DNA of 64,000 bases. Source: Clostridia bacterium. GTDB taxonomy: Bacteria; Bacillota; Clostridia; Oscillospirales; Acutalibacteraceae. The translations under genes and the position numbers were made by a program. The DNA is taken from positions 62,001 through 126,000 of the forward strand of contig JAFQQM010000023.1 of assembly GCA_017410585.1 (NCBI GenBank). The letters are read 5' to 3'. Below the pieces are notes generated by a model. The model worked only from the letters and a program-made list of their open reading frames with translations. It ran no database searches and had not been told where the DNA came from. Each line of letters begins with the position of its first letter. Position 1 is the first letter of the stretch. Shown here piece by piece: positions 56,054 through 64,000 of the stretch.

Positions 56054-56713
56054 TCACACAAAGACGCGGCGTTGCAGATCGTACAGTTCCAAACGCAAGA
56101 CCGAAGCGGTGATTTCACGGCCGCAAAACGCCGATAAAGCCGACGTCAGCAAGGCCGGATTGACCGTTACGTCGTTACTGCAAGGCAACGTCACGGTCAA
56201 TTCGCAACCGTTTTCGGTCGCTTGTACCGCCGCAACATCCAGATACGGTTTGATATCCAGCGTCTTGGTGCCGCCTTTTTTTGCTTTCTTTTCCACCGCG
56301 ATCGTCTCCTGCGCTAAGAAAGCGGACAGTTCTTCGGCCGTACACGACAACTGCATACGATAAGCGGCAAAACCGAGAAGGCAGACTTTATGAATTGCTT
56401 CCGACGCTTTCAACGCCCGCAGACCCTCCGGCATAGAAGCATTGATACGGTCTACGATCTCCTCCATCGTCAGCGAATCGTCGGTCAGGCGGAAATCCAT
56501 CCGTTCACAGAGGCTCTCACTGCCAAGGGACAGCGGCGCCGCAAAGGTGATATACGGATGACGGTTGAAGCCTTCGGTATACCACAGAGGAATACCGGCG
56601 CGACGAAGCACACGGGTCATCGTGCGATTGAGATCCAGATGAGAGATGTAGCGGGCACGACCGGTCTTGGAAAAGACCAGTCGGATGGTATAAAATCCAT
56701 TAGCGACGCTCAA
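56054..56713 (-). CDS. TIGR03936-type radical-SAM-linked protein (DUF2344)
   Basis: A 219-residue DUF2344 protein. The N-terminal IRLVFSKTGRARYISHLDLNRT and the segment GFNRHPYITFAAPLSLG are family hallmarks. It is normally encoded beside or fused to a TIGR03960 radical-SAM protein, as here; the function is unproven, with tRNA or ribosome modification suggested. The start is taken as TTG 56713 because AAGGAGGG is about 8 nt upstream; GTG 56722 touches that site. It overlaps the radical-SAM gene by 14 bp. Confidence 0.9.
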   Translation of the reverse strand: MSVANGFYTIRLVFSKTGRARYISHLDLNRTMTRVLRRAGIPLWYTEGFNRHPYITFAAPLSLGSESLCERMDFRLTDDSLTMEEIVDRINASMPEGLRALKASEAIHKVCLLGFAAYRMQLSCTAEELSAFLAQETIAVEKKAKKGGTKTLDIKPYLDVAAVQATENGCELTVTLPCSNDVTVNPALLTSALSAFCGREITASVLRLELYDLQRRVFV

Positions 56714-58541
56714 CGCAAACACCCTCCTTCCAGCAGGCCGCGCCGCAGCCTTGGCATTGCTGTCGGCAGTTTAAGGTCGTCTGTGCGGCATATGCTTTTT
56801 TATTTTCGCGGATGAGGAACTCCTTGGTCACGCCGTAATCCAAATGATCCCACGGCAAAACTTCCTCGTACGGGCGGCGGCGATTGGCATAAAATGCCGG
56901 ATCCAGACCGCATTGGGCAAAGGCCTTCATCCAGCGATCGTAATCGAAGTATTCCGACCACGCATCCAAGCGACTGCCACCGCGCCAAACTTCTTCCAGC
57001 ACCGCGCAGAGGCGGCGGTCACCGCGAGCCAACACCGCTTCTATAAAACTGACCTTGTTGTCATGCGTGGATAACGAGATCTTTTTGGTGGTGACGTTGT
57101 CGCGCAGGTGTTGTTGCTTTTCCGCCAACTGCTCGGCGGTATCCTGCGGTTCCCATTGGAACGGTGTAAACGGTTTCGGCACAAAGCAGGAACAACTGAT
57201 CGAAATGGTGACCCCTTTCCCCTTCGGGCGATCGGGATTCTGATAAAACGAATTGACGATCTTTTGCCCCAAGTGCGCAATTCCGGCGACGTCTTCCAAC
57301 GTTTCGGTCGGAAGTCCGAGCATAAAATACAGTTTCACGGCACTCCAACCGGCAGAAAACGCCTTGCCGGTGGTGCGGAAGATCTCTTCTTCCGTGACGT
57401 TTTTGTTGATCGCATCGCGCAGACGCTGCGTTCCGGCCTCCGGTGCGAAGGTCAGTCCCGCGCGGCGAAGCACGTTCAGCCGTGCCGCCAATTCCTCCGA
57501 GAATCCATCCACGCGAAGCGACGGCAGAGAGATATTGGTGTGTTCCTTTTCACTCCATTCCAGCAACCGCGGTAGCAATTCTTCCAAGCGGGTATAGTCG
57601 CTTGTCGACAGCGAAGAAAGCGAAAATTCCTCATATCCGGTAGAAGCGCACAGATCGTGGCTTTGTTTATTGATCACTTCCGGCGATTTCTCGCGAACGG
57701 GACGATAGATGAAACCGGCCTGACAGAAGCGGCAACCACGGATGCACCCGCGGAAGATCTCGCTCTGCGCACGGTCAAAGACGATATCGCTAAACGGCAC
57801 CACAAAATAATCGGGATAGTAGCAATGATCCAAGTCACGGATGATACGCTTGCGGACCACGGACGGAGCGCCATCCTTCGGCGTCACCGCCCCGATCGTA
57901 CCGTCTTCGTTGTAGGTGACCTCATAGAGCGACGGAACGTAAACACCCTCGATCTGTGCCGCACGGCGCAGAAATTCCGCCTTCGTATAGCAACCGGCGC
58001 GCTTCATTTCACGGTAGAGTTCCAACACCTCAAGGTCGACTTCTTCCCCTTCACCGAGGAAGAACAGATCCACAAAATCGGCGATCGGTTCCGGATTGCA
58101 GGCACACGGACCGCCCGCCACCACGATCGGATGGCTTTCGTCGCGGTCGGCACTGCGGATCGGCAAGCCCGCCAGATCCAGCATATTGAGGATAGCGGTA
58201 AAACTCATCTCATACTGGAGCGTAAAACCGATGAAATCAAATGCCGAGAGCGGGTCACGGCTTTCGAGTCCCCACAACGGGATGTGGTTTTCGCGCATCA
58301 GCGCCTCCATATCGGTATCCGGCGCAAAAACGCGTTCGCACCACAGCCACGGTTGGTGATTGAACAAACCGTAAAGGATCTTCATACCGAGATGGGACAT
58401 ACCGACTTCATATAGATCGGGGAAACAGAACGCAAAACGGACGTCGACTGCCGTTTTGTCTTTCATTACGCTATTGAGTTCCCCTCCGGTATACCGAGAG
58501 GGTTTTTGTACTTTTAAAAACAATTCATCCGGATTTGCCAT
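56700..58541 (-). CDS. TIGR03960-type B12-binding/radical SAM protein
   Basis: A 613-residue radical-SAM protein. An N-terminal B12-binding-like region (about 30-160) precedes the Fe-S motif in EIFRGCIRGCRFCQAGF near 264. TFAPEAGTQRLRD and KLYFMLGLPTET are core radical-SAM segments. The C-terminal Cys cluster CRQQCQGCGAACWKEGVC could bind another metal centre. The start is ATG 58541. In Clostridia this pair usually follows spoIVFB-like genes, as it does here. Confidence 0.93.
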   Translation of the reverse strand: MANPDELFLKVQKPSRYTGGELNSVMKDKTAVDVRFAFCFPDLYEVGMSHLGMKILYGLFNHQPWLWCERVFAPDTDMEALMRENHIPLWGLESRDPLSAFDFIGFTLQYEMSFTAILNMLDLAGLPIRSADRDESHPIVVAGGPCACNPEPIADFVDLFFLGEGEEVDLEVLELYREMKRAGCYTKAEFLRRAAQIEGVYVPSLYEVTYNEDGTIGAVTPKDGAPSVVRKRIIRDLDHCYYPDYFVVPFSDIVFDRAQSEIFRGCIRGCRFCQAGFIYRPVREKSPEVINKQSHDLCASTGYEEFSLSSLSTSDYTRLEELLPRLLEWSEKEHTNISLPSLRVDGFSEELAARLNVLRRAGLTFAPEAGTQRLRDAINKNVTEEEIFRTTGKAFSAGWSAVKLYFMLGLPTETLEDVAGIAHLGQKIVNSFYQNPDRPKGKGVTISISCSCFVPKPFTPFQWEPQDTAEQLAEKQQHLRDNVTTKKISLSTHDNKVSFIEAVLARGDRRLCAVLEEVWRGGSRLDAWSEYFDYDRWMKAFAQCGLDPAFYANRRRPYEEVLPWDHLDYGVTKEFLIRENKKAYAAQTTLNCRQQCQGCGAACWKEGVCVERR

Positions 58542-58595
58542 AACCAGAGCCTCCTATTCGGAATACTCCTATCATACCAAATCCGGATGAAAATT

Positions 58596-59138
58596 TCAAC
58601 CTTTACCTTGATGAAACCATAAATATAAGCATACCACCGACAAACTGATATTGCCGTATACCGTTAACACCAACGACAGCAACGACAAGATCGCAAGAAA
58701 AATCGCCGAAACAAGGGTTCTGCCTCTCCCCTCCGGCAAACACTGTCCACCGTCCAGAGGATAGATGGGCAACAAATTAAAACCGCCAAGTAACAGATGG
58801 ATCGCCATCCAATCGGCATTTCCGTGCAGTAGCCACAACAAACCGGCGGTCAACAGATTGACCAACGGTCCGCCAAGCGCAACCAATAGATGTTTCCCTT
58901 GCGACAGCGGAGAATCGGCCAGTTGCAGACACATACCGAAGGCAGAAAAACGGATCTCACGCGGTTTGCTTCCCAGCAGAAGAAGCATCAGCAGATGTCC
59001 GCATTCGTGCATAACTGCCGCCAGCAGACAGCGAGCGGTCATCGCACCTTGCTGGTTCGAACATAACAAGGCTAACATTGCCGGAAACAGCAAACTAAAA
59101 CGGACGCGAATACCCCCTACCGTGTAACTCGGCGTCAC
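58596..59138 (-). CDS. SpoIVFB-like S2P intramembrane metalloprotease (M50)
   Basis: A 180-residue multispan protease of family M50. The zinc motif is AVMHECGHLL near 41-50, and the second metal-ligand block is LLPIYPLDGGQ near 140. In Bacillus, SpoIVFB in the outer forespore membrane cleaves pro-sigma-K. This protein is shorter than SpoIVFB (about 288) because the C-terminal CBS domain is missing. Start GTG 59138 overlaps the upstream stop by 4 bp (GTGA). Gene order, S2P then TIGR03960 then DUF2344, matches the spoIVFB position in Clostridia. The substrate is inferred, not shown. Confidence 0.85.
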   Translation of the reverse strand: MTPSYTVGGIRVRFSLLFPAMLALLCSNQQGAMTARCLLAAVMHECGHLLMLLLLGSKPREIRFSAFGMCLQLADSPLSQGKHLLVALGGPLVNLLTAGLLWLLHGNADWMAIHLLLGGFNLLPIYPLDGGQCLPEGRGRTLVSAIFLAILSLLSLVLTVYGNISLSVVCLYLWFHQGKG

Positions 59139-59356
59139 GCCACATCCTCCGTTTGCTGACCGTCCGGCTCGCCAAACAGTTCCGTAATACCGGCGTCCAC
59201 CAAGCGGTTATCCGCCATCAGCCAATTCCATCCGTTCTTCCACTCGGCGTACAGCGGACCTCCCACCAAGCGCACCAGCAGTAGCGTCAGCAAGATGACC
59301 GCCGTCACCGCACACTGCGTGATCAGCAATCCGAGCGTTCCTTTTTCTCCACTCAT
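59135..59356 (-). CDS. 73-aa single-span protein between spoIVA and the S2P gene
   Basis: Not recognised by family. A short basic N-terminus (MSGEKGT) is followed by one membrane span (about 9-32) and a ~40-residue soluble tail with YAEWKNGWNWLMADNRLVDAG and an acidic end. The start ATG 59356 overlaps the spoIVA stop by 4 bp, and the stop overlaps the S2P start by 4 bp, so all three are translationally coupled. It sits where spoIVFA normally precedes spoIVFB, but lacks the M23-type domain of SpoIVFA. It could be a minimal regulator or scaffold of the protease; this is inference from position and topology. Confidence 0.75.
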   Translation of the reverse strand: MSGEKGTLGLLITQCAVTAVILLTLLLVRLVGGPLYAEWKNGWNWLMADNRLVDAGITELFGEPDGQQTEDVA

Positions 59357-60831
59357 ACGATAATGCAGATCAAACCGCTGCAACCTTCGTTGATGATGCG
59401 TTCCACCGTCTCTTTGAGTTTCATACGCGCATCCATCGGCATTCGCGCCAGTTTGTTATGCAAGCCTTCGTTGACCAAGCCATACAAGGACGTACCGAAA
59501 ATATTGGATTCCCAGATCTTTTCGGGAGCATCTTCAAACTCCCGCAACAGATACGCCACCAGTTCTTCGGATTGTTTTTCGGAGCCGACGATCGGCGAGA
59601 CTTCGGTCATAATGTCCGCACGCAACATATGAATGGACGGCGCCTGCGCGCGTAACCGCACGCCGTATCGGCCGGATTGCTTGATGATCTCCGGCTCATC
59701 CAACTGCATCTCTTCCAGCGTCGGCATCACAATACCATAGCCGGTCGCCTCCACCTCATCCAACGCATTCTTGAATTTCTCGTAGCGCTTGGCGGTGGCC
59801 GCCAACGTCATAACCGTATCCATCACTGCCGCCTCATCCGGCAGATCCATACCGGTCACTTCCCCGAGCAAACGATAGAACAGATCGGGTTGCAGTTGCA
59901 AAGAGATCAAGGCCGATCCCTGCCCGAGGCAGATCTCCTTAACACGACCGTTGTCGATATACTCGCAGGCAAGCAATTTATCCACCAGACCGCCGACGTC
60001 CCGCAATTTGGAAAGGCTTTCTGCCGCCTCGATCATCGCCTTGAGCAGACCGGTGCGGACAGGATGTTCTTTATCCAGCATCAGCATCCAACGCGGCATA
60101 TCAAAATCCAGTTCACGCACAGGAAATTCATAAAGGATCCGCTCTAAAATGCGACGGATCTCTTCCTCGCTGACCGTCAAGCAATCCACCGGACAAACCG
60201 GCACACCGTATTCCTCCTCCAAGCGTGCGGCAAGTTGTTGAACCGAAGCGCTTTGCGGGTCGGTGGTGTTGAGCAACACCGCAAACGGCTTATTGATCGT
60301 CTGCAATTCCGACACAATGCGGCGTTCTGCCTCCGCGTATTCCTCCCGAGGAATATCTCCGATCGATCCGTCGGTAGTCACCAACAAGCCGATAGTCGAA
60401 TGCTCGGTAATGACCTTTTGCGTGCCGATCTCGGCGGCGAGGTTAAACGGTACTTCTTCCTCAAACCACGGCGTTTTAACCATACGGGGGGCTTCGTTTT
60501 CGATGTAGCCGAGCGCCGACGGCACGATATACCCGACACAATCGATCAGCCGCACGTCCATACCGGCCGATTTGTCGATCGTGATATGTGCCGCCGTTTC
60601 AGGGATGAATTTCGGTTCGGTGGTCATAATGGTGCGCCCTGCCGCCGATTGCGGCAGTTCATCGACGGTACGTTCCCGTAGCGCATCGTCCTGCATATTC
60701 GGCAACACCAACGTATCCATAAACCGTTTAATGAAGGTGGATTTGCCGGTACGCACCGGCCCGACGACGCCAAGTAAGATCCCGCCACCGGTGCGGGCCG
60801 CAATATCCTGATAGATCGAAGTGGATGTCAT
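59353..60831 (-). CDS. spoIVA: Stage IV sporulation protein A
   Basis: A 492-residue ATPase that polymerises on the forespore surface as the base of the spore coat. The TRAFAC-type P-loop is VGPVRTGKST at 23-32, with a Walker B-like VRLIDCVGY near 94. The C-terminal ~65 residues, which bind SpoVM and coat proteins, include the conserved SNIFGTSLYGLVNEGL. Length equals that of Bacillus SpoIVA. AGGAGG precedes ATG 60831. A sigma-E promoter match lies upstream. Partners SpoVM and a SipL-like protein are encoded at the other end of the window. Confidence 0.98.
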   Translation of the reverse strand: MTSTSIYQDIAARTGGGILLGVVGPVRTGKSTFIKRFMDTLVLPNMQDDALRERTVDELPQSAAGRTIMTTEPKFIPETAAHITIDKSAGMDVRLIDCVGYIVPSALGYIENEAPRMVKTPWFEEEVPFNLAAEIGTQKVITEHSTIGLLVTTDGSIGDIPREEYAEAERRIVSELQTINKPFAVLLNTTDPQSASVQQLAARLEEEYGVPVCPVDCLTVSEEEIRRILERILYEFPVRELDFDMPRWMLMLDKEHPVRTGLLKAMIEAAESLSKLRDVGGLVDKLLACEYIDNGRVKEICLGQGSALISLQLQPDLFYRLLGEVTGMDLPDEAAVMDTVMTLAATAKRYEKFKNALDEVEATGYGIVMPTLEEMQLDEPEIIKQSGRYGVRLRAQAPSIHMLRADIMTEVSPIVGSEKQSEELVAYLLREFEDAPEKIWESNIFGTSLYGLVNEGLHNKLARMPMDARMKLKETVERIINEGCSGLICIIV

Positions 60832-60867
60832 GACTATTTCCTCCTGTCCGCTGTTTATCTTCTGTAC

Positions 60868-60896
60868 AGTATACGGACAGACATCCGAAAATATGA
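60868..60896 (-). promoter_or_regulatory. Sigma-E promoter of spoIVA
   Basis: On the minus strand TCATATT (-35, perfect match to KMATATT), a 14-bp spacer and CGTATACT (-10, 6 of 8 matches to CATACAMT). The start would lie about 30 bp before the ATG. Sigma-E control of spoIVA is established in Bacillus and Clostridioides. Confidence 0.72.
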
Positions 60897-60929
60897 CAAC
60901 CCACCCGACACTTTCGGTATCGGGTGGGT
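60888..60929 (-). terminator. Terminator after the GH39-like gene, overlapping the spoIVA promoter
   Basis: On the minus strand ACCCACCCGA pairs with TCGGGTGGGT across an 11-base loop, followed by TGTCATATTTT. The tail includes the -35 box of the spoIVA promoter. Confidence 0.75.
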
Positions 60930-60934
60930 CAAAG

Positions 60935-62260
60935 TTAAAAGGTATACGGATCGGCGTTACCGTCTGACAGCAGGATATAGTAGATACCGTCCGGTCGGCA
61001 GGTGACCGTTACCGCTTCGGTATACGTTCCCTCGCAGATGACGCGGAAGCCGGATGCATCGGTCGACTCGTAGACGGTCAGATGTTTACCGTCGGCATTT
61101 TCTGCCGCGACGGTCAGCGGCCGTTCTTCGCCGTTGAAGTTACTGACAAGGCAACACAAGCCGCCGTCAAAAGCGGCCGCCAGCGCCGGTAGGTCGGCGG
61201 TGACCGCCAAGCGGTCTCCTGCCTCAAACAGCCGTGCAAATGCCGCAAAGGAATGAATGACCGGCGAAAAATCCAAGGTCCGCAGATCAACCCAGCCATT
61301 GTATTGGCTGCCGACGGACAGCACGTAATATTGCGCCATATCCACCGCATGCTCCTGCATAGCGATCATCGAAGCAGCGCAGAAGGCGGCCGCACGTTGG
61401 CTTTCCAGCATACGGAAGCCACCGCCCTCCAGACCGTAATTCCACTCGTTTAAGTGAGATTCGGTCCCCGTAAAACCGGCTTCATCCAACCCTTTTCGCA
61501 CGTACTCTGCCGAAGCAACGATCTTCTCCACTTCCTCGGTGTAGATGTGCCATGAGAAGAAATCCAGCGGACAATCGTTTTGTTTAACAAATTGCAGAAA
61601 GTCGTGAAACCACGTGATAAAGGATTGATAAAACGGGGTATCGTAGCCGCCGATCGCCGCATAAAAACCGCAGCTGCCGTAGCCGCCGATCTTTAGTTGC
61701 GGGAAGCAGGATTTCAAATGTCGGCTGGCAACACGGTACAGTTCAAAGTACTGTTCCTTGGTTCCCTGCCACATCGGCGGGTTTTCGGGCTCATTCCAGA
61801 TCTCCCAGTATTGGATGCCGTAGTGGAAGCCGTTTGCCCATCCCTCGTTATAATGGCGGACAATGTGTTCACAAATGACCGCCCATTTTTGGTTATCTAT
61901 CGGCGGATAGCAGGTATACTTCTTAGTTCCCCATTCGATGGTCACACCAAGGCGATACACCACCTGTGCACCGTTTTGAATGAGTGTGGTAATGTATTCA
62001 TCGGTGTAGTGGAATTCATACGATGCCGGATCGGTCGGGTCAGCATCAAAATTGCGGAAGATATTGGGAACATCCACGAAATAACAGCCGCCGTAGATGC
62101 CACAGGCATCGTGTAGACGCGAACGCGGAACGCGGGCGTAACCGAATATCCGCTTAACCTCCGGTTGTTCGGTCTCCCAATGCGGTGCGTACGGTGCACA
62201 GTTGACGCCGTGCAATTCGCGGATCTTACCGACCCGTTGATCGTGAATATGAACTTTCAT
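60935..62260 (-). CDS. GH39-like glycoside hydrolase
   Basis: A 441-residue clan GH-A enzyme resembling family 39 (beta-xylosidase or related). LHGVNCAPYAPHW opens the barrel, the likely acid/base is Glu157 in WEIWNEPENPP, and the likely nucleophile is Glu272 in HLNEWNYG; the spacing fits GH39. A small C-terminal beta-domain begins near 360. No signal peptide is seen, so it is probably cytoplasmic and acts on imported oligosaccharides. ATG 62260 follows GGGGGATTGAG and starts 1 bp after the pepT stop. Substrate specificity is uncertain. Confidence 0.8.
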   Translation of the reverse strand: MKVHIHDQRVGKIRELHGVNCAPYAPHWETEQPEVKRIFGYARVPRSRLHDACGIYGGCYFVDVPNIFRNFDADPTDPASYEFHYTDEYITTLIQNGAQVVYRLGVTIEWGTKKYTCYPPIDNQKWAVICEHIVRHYNEGWANGFHYGIQYWEIWNEPENPPMWQGTKEQYFELYRVASRHLKSCFPQLKIGGYGSCGFYAAIGGYDTPFYQSFITWFHDFLQFVKQNDCPLDFFSWHIYTEEVEKIVASAEYVRKGLDEAGFTGTESHLNEWNYGLEGGGFRMLESQRAAAFCAASMIAMQEHAVDMAQYYVLSVGSQYNGWVDLRTLDFSPVIHSFAAFARLFEAGDRLAVTADLPALAAAFDGGLCCLVSNFNGEERPLTVAAENADGKHLTVYESTDASGFRVICEGTYTEAVTVTCRPDGIYYILLSDGNADPYTF

Positions 62261-62261
62261 C

Positions 62262-63476
62262 TCAATCCCCCTTAAAATCAGCATAAGACGATACCAGATG
62301 GACAAGTGCCTCGGTAGCGGCATCCATCTCCTCAATGCAAGCAAACTCCAGCCGGCTGTGGAAAAAATAGCCGCCGGTGCCGAGATTGGGGCACGGCAGG
62401 CCGCGGAAGGACAATTCCGCACCGTCGGTGCCGCCACGGATGGGACGGCTGACCGGCGTACCGCCGGCGGCGGTGACCGCCGCATACGCCTTCTCCATCA
62501 AATACCAATGTTCGCGGATAGGGCCGGCCATATTGCGATACGCATCCGTCAAGCGGACCTCCACCGTCCCCTCTCCGTATTGGGCGTTTAGCGTGGCGGC
62601 GATCGCCAACATCTGCGCTTTTCGCTGTTCCAACTTTTGCTCGTCGTGGTCACGGAGAATGTAACGCATCACCGTTTTGTCCACGTTGCCGTTTTGGCCG
62701 TTTAAGTGATAGAAGCCCTCGTCCCCTTCCGTGGTCTCAGGGCGCTCGGACGCGGGAATTTGTGCATCAAATTCCGATGCCACACGCAAAGCGTTGATCA
62801 TACGCCCCTTGGCCGAGCCGGGGTGGCAGTTGATGCCGGAGATGACCACCTCCGCCGAAGCGGCGTTGAAAGTCTCGAACTCTACCTCACCAAAGGCGCC
62901 ACCGTCGGCGGTATACGCCGCATCAGCGCCAAACAGCGGAATGTCAAACCGATCCGCACCGCGGCCGATCTCCTCATCCGGCGTAAACGCCACCGCAATG
63001 CGGCCGTGCGGCACCTCGGGATGTTCTTTGAAGTATTCCGCCATCGTCAAGATCTCGGCAATACCGGCCTTATCGTCTGCACCGAGCAGGGTGTTGCCGT
63101 CGGTTACGATCAGCCGCTTGCCGACGCATTGCGGCGGGATCTTGGATTTGGCCAGCACACTGCCGTTCTCAAGGCGGATATCCTCACCGGTGCAGGTAAT
63201 GATACGCGGTCGCACCGGACTGCTCGGCACGTCAGCGACCGTGTCGAGGTGAGCGATCAAACCGATGCAGAAATCGCTGTCGGTGTTACCCGAAATCATT
63301 CCGTACAGATAACCGTTGCCGTCGATCTGCACCTTTTCAAAACCCAGTTCCCGCATTTCCGCCGCCAAAGCTTTGGCAAAGACGCGCTGTGAAGCGGTGG
63401 AGGGGCACTCCGGATTGGATTCATCCGAGGCGGTATCAAACGTCACGTAGCGCAGTAAGCGCTCATAAGCTTTCAT
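62262..63476 (-). CDS. pepT: Peptidase T (tripeptide aminopeptidase)
   Basis: A 404-residue M20 zinc aminopeptidase. Metal ligands lie in IGLIAHLDTVADVP near 73-86, LLGADDKAGIAEILTM near 132-147 and AFTPDEEIGRGAD near 167-179. The dimerisation domain and PIRGGTDGAELSFRGLPCPN follow. ATG 63476 is set by AAGGAGG upstream and overlaps the previous stop by 4 bp. It is in an operon with a GH39-like gene downstream, suggesting nutrient processing. Confidence 0.97.
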   Translation of the reverse strand: MKAYERLLRYVTFDTASDESNPECPSTASQRVFAKALAAEMRELGFEKVQIDGNGYLYGMISGNTDSDFCIGLIAHLDTVADVPSSPVRPRIITCTGEDIRLENGSVLAKSKIPPQCVGKRLIVTDGNTLLGADDKAGIAEILTMAEYFKEHPEVPHGRIAVAFTPDEEIGRGADRFDIPLFGADAAYTADGGAFGEVEFETFNAASAEVVISGINCHPGSAKGRMINALRVASEFDAQIPASERPETTEGDEGFYHLNGQNGNVDKTVMRYILRDHDEQKLEQRKAQMLAIAATLNAQYGEGTVEVRLTDAYRNMAGPIREHWYLMEKAYAAVTAAGGTPVSRPIRGGTDGAELSFRGLPCPNLGTGGYFFHSRLEFACIEEMDAATEALVHLVSSYADFKGD

Positions 63477-64000
63477 TTTTTCTTTTCCTCCTTCAACCAT
63501 TGGCGGGTGGTGGCAAACACCGCATCCTCGCCTTTTTCCGCCAACAACCGCAGCAGAATTTCCAACCGGCGGGCGGTTTCGGGATGCATCGCGTGGCGGG
63601 CGTTGCCGTTTAAGAAATAGGTCAGTGAGGATTCGTCGGTATAAGCATCCCCCTGATAGGTCTTGCTGGCCGCCATACGGTCGCACAGCATCTCCACCAA
63701 ATAGCGGGTCGGCATCTCGACCGGCTCCATACGGCGGCGAACGGGATGATAATCGGTCCAATATTCAAAGTGATGCTTGTTGCGCCCCTTATGGTGCATC
63801 CACGCCTGCGAATAGCCGTTCTCTCGGCGCTCGATGTCGTTGGGACTGCGGGTGCCTTGATAATACTTTGCGCCCTGCCGAAATTCGGTCGGGGTGTATT
63901 TGGAAAGATCGTGAAACAGCCCTTGCCAGCCGAGACCGGCTTTCAGACAATGGGCAATTACTTTATGGCGGTGCTTGGTCACCGTACAAAAATGCTTCCA
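63473..64000 (-). CDS. DUF5662 family protein, 5' end outside the window
   Basis: At least 176 residues, with the frame open to the window edge (WKHFCTV before TKHRHKV), so the start is upstream. The family pattern is kept: KAGLGWQGLFHDLSKYTPTEF, QAWMHHKGRNKHHFEYWTDY, and a C-terminal helical part ending in Lys-rich WLKEEKKK. The conserved His and Asp residues suggest an HD-like metal site, but the biochemical function is not known. It is the first visible gene of the operon with pepT. Confidence 0.85.
   Translation of the reverse strand, partial: WKHFCTVTKHRHKVIAHCLKAGLGWQGLFHDLSKYTPTEFRQGAKYYQGTRSPNDIERRENGYSQAWMHHKGRNKHHFEYWTDYHPVRRRMEPVEMPTRYLVEMLCDRMAASKTYQGDAYTDESSLTYFLNGNARHAMHPETARRLEILLRLLAEKGEDAVFATTRQWLKEEKKK

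Overview
The window is bacterial chromosome from a spore-forming, low-GC-lineage Firmicute with roughly balanced GC, most likely a gut-type Clostridia (Oscillospiraceae/Ruminococcaceae-like). This rests on four things: Bacillus/Clostridium gene orders (rlmN-prpC-prkC-rsgA-spoVM, gdpP-rplI-dnaB, tig-clpP-clpX-lon-engB, rplS-lepB-rbgA-rnhB-yraN, hpt-ftsH), strong AGGAGG-type ribosome sites with frequent TTG/GTG starts, the endospore genes spoVM, a sipL-like gene, spoIVA and a spoIVFB-like gene, and the absence of outer-membrane genes. Genus assignment is inference. No rRNA, tRNA or CRISPR array was seen.

Layout. 1-18044 (+): end of rlmN; PP2C phosphatase and PASTA kinase; rsgA; two tiny genes (a 47-aa membrane protein and spoVM); a SipL-like coat protein; an M-box riboswitch with mgtE; a flavin reductase and an AI-2E family permease; an asymmetric ABC exporter pair; a 112-aa unknown; recD2, comFC and an mreB homologue. 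18038-23051: a tyrosine recombinase (-) with a 750-bp repeat-rich upstream region, a HIT gene cut near its 3' end by a 272-bp non-coding inverted-repeat element, a TVP38-family membrane protein, a DUF1540 protein, a hypoxanthine-DNA glycosylase and a YdcF protein (-). 23139-24993 (+): IspD/TarI cytidylyltransferase and a TagF-like transferase. 25039-33573 (-): ftsH, hpt, dnaB, rplI, gdpP, rnj. 33829-39401: rnhA (+), queA-tgt (-), asd-dapA-dapB (+). 39458-64000 (-): a large secreted multi-module protein with a 47-aa peptide gene, then engB-lon-clpX-clpP-tig, thrC and a phosphoesterase, the rplS-lepB-lepB-rbgA-rnhB-yraN operon, two radical-SAM-linked genes, spoIVA with a 73-aa membrane protein and an S2P protease, and a GH39-like hydrolase, pepT and DUF5662 operon.

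How parts fit. SpoVM marks the curved forespore membrane, SpoIVA polymerises on it, and SipL bridges SpoIVA to the coat. All three are here, and sigma-E-like promoter sequences precede sipL and spoIVA. The spoIVA operon continues into an S2P protease, with a 73-aa single-span protein in the position spoIVFA usually holds. The proteolysis block, RNA-processing genes, translation factors and signal peptidases are ordinary housekeeping. The accessory signals that merit a second look are the inverted-repeat element in hit, the surface protein with its linked short peptide, the repeat array upstream of the recombinase, and the small genes that standard gene finding tends to miss.
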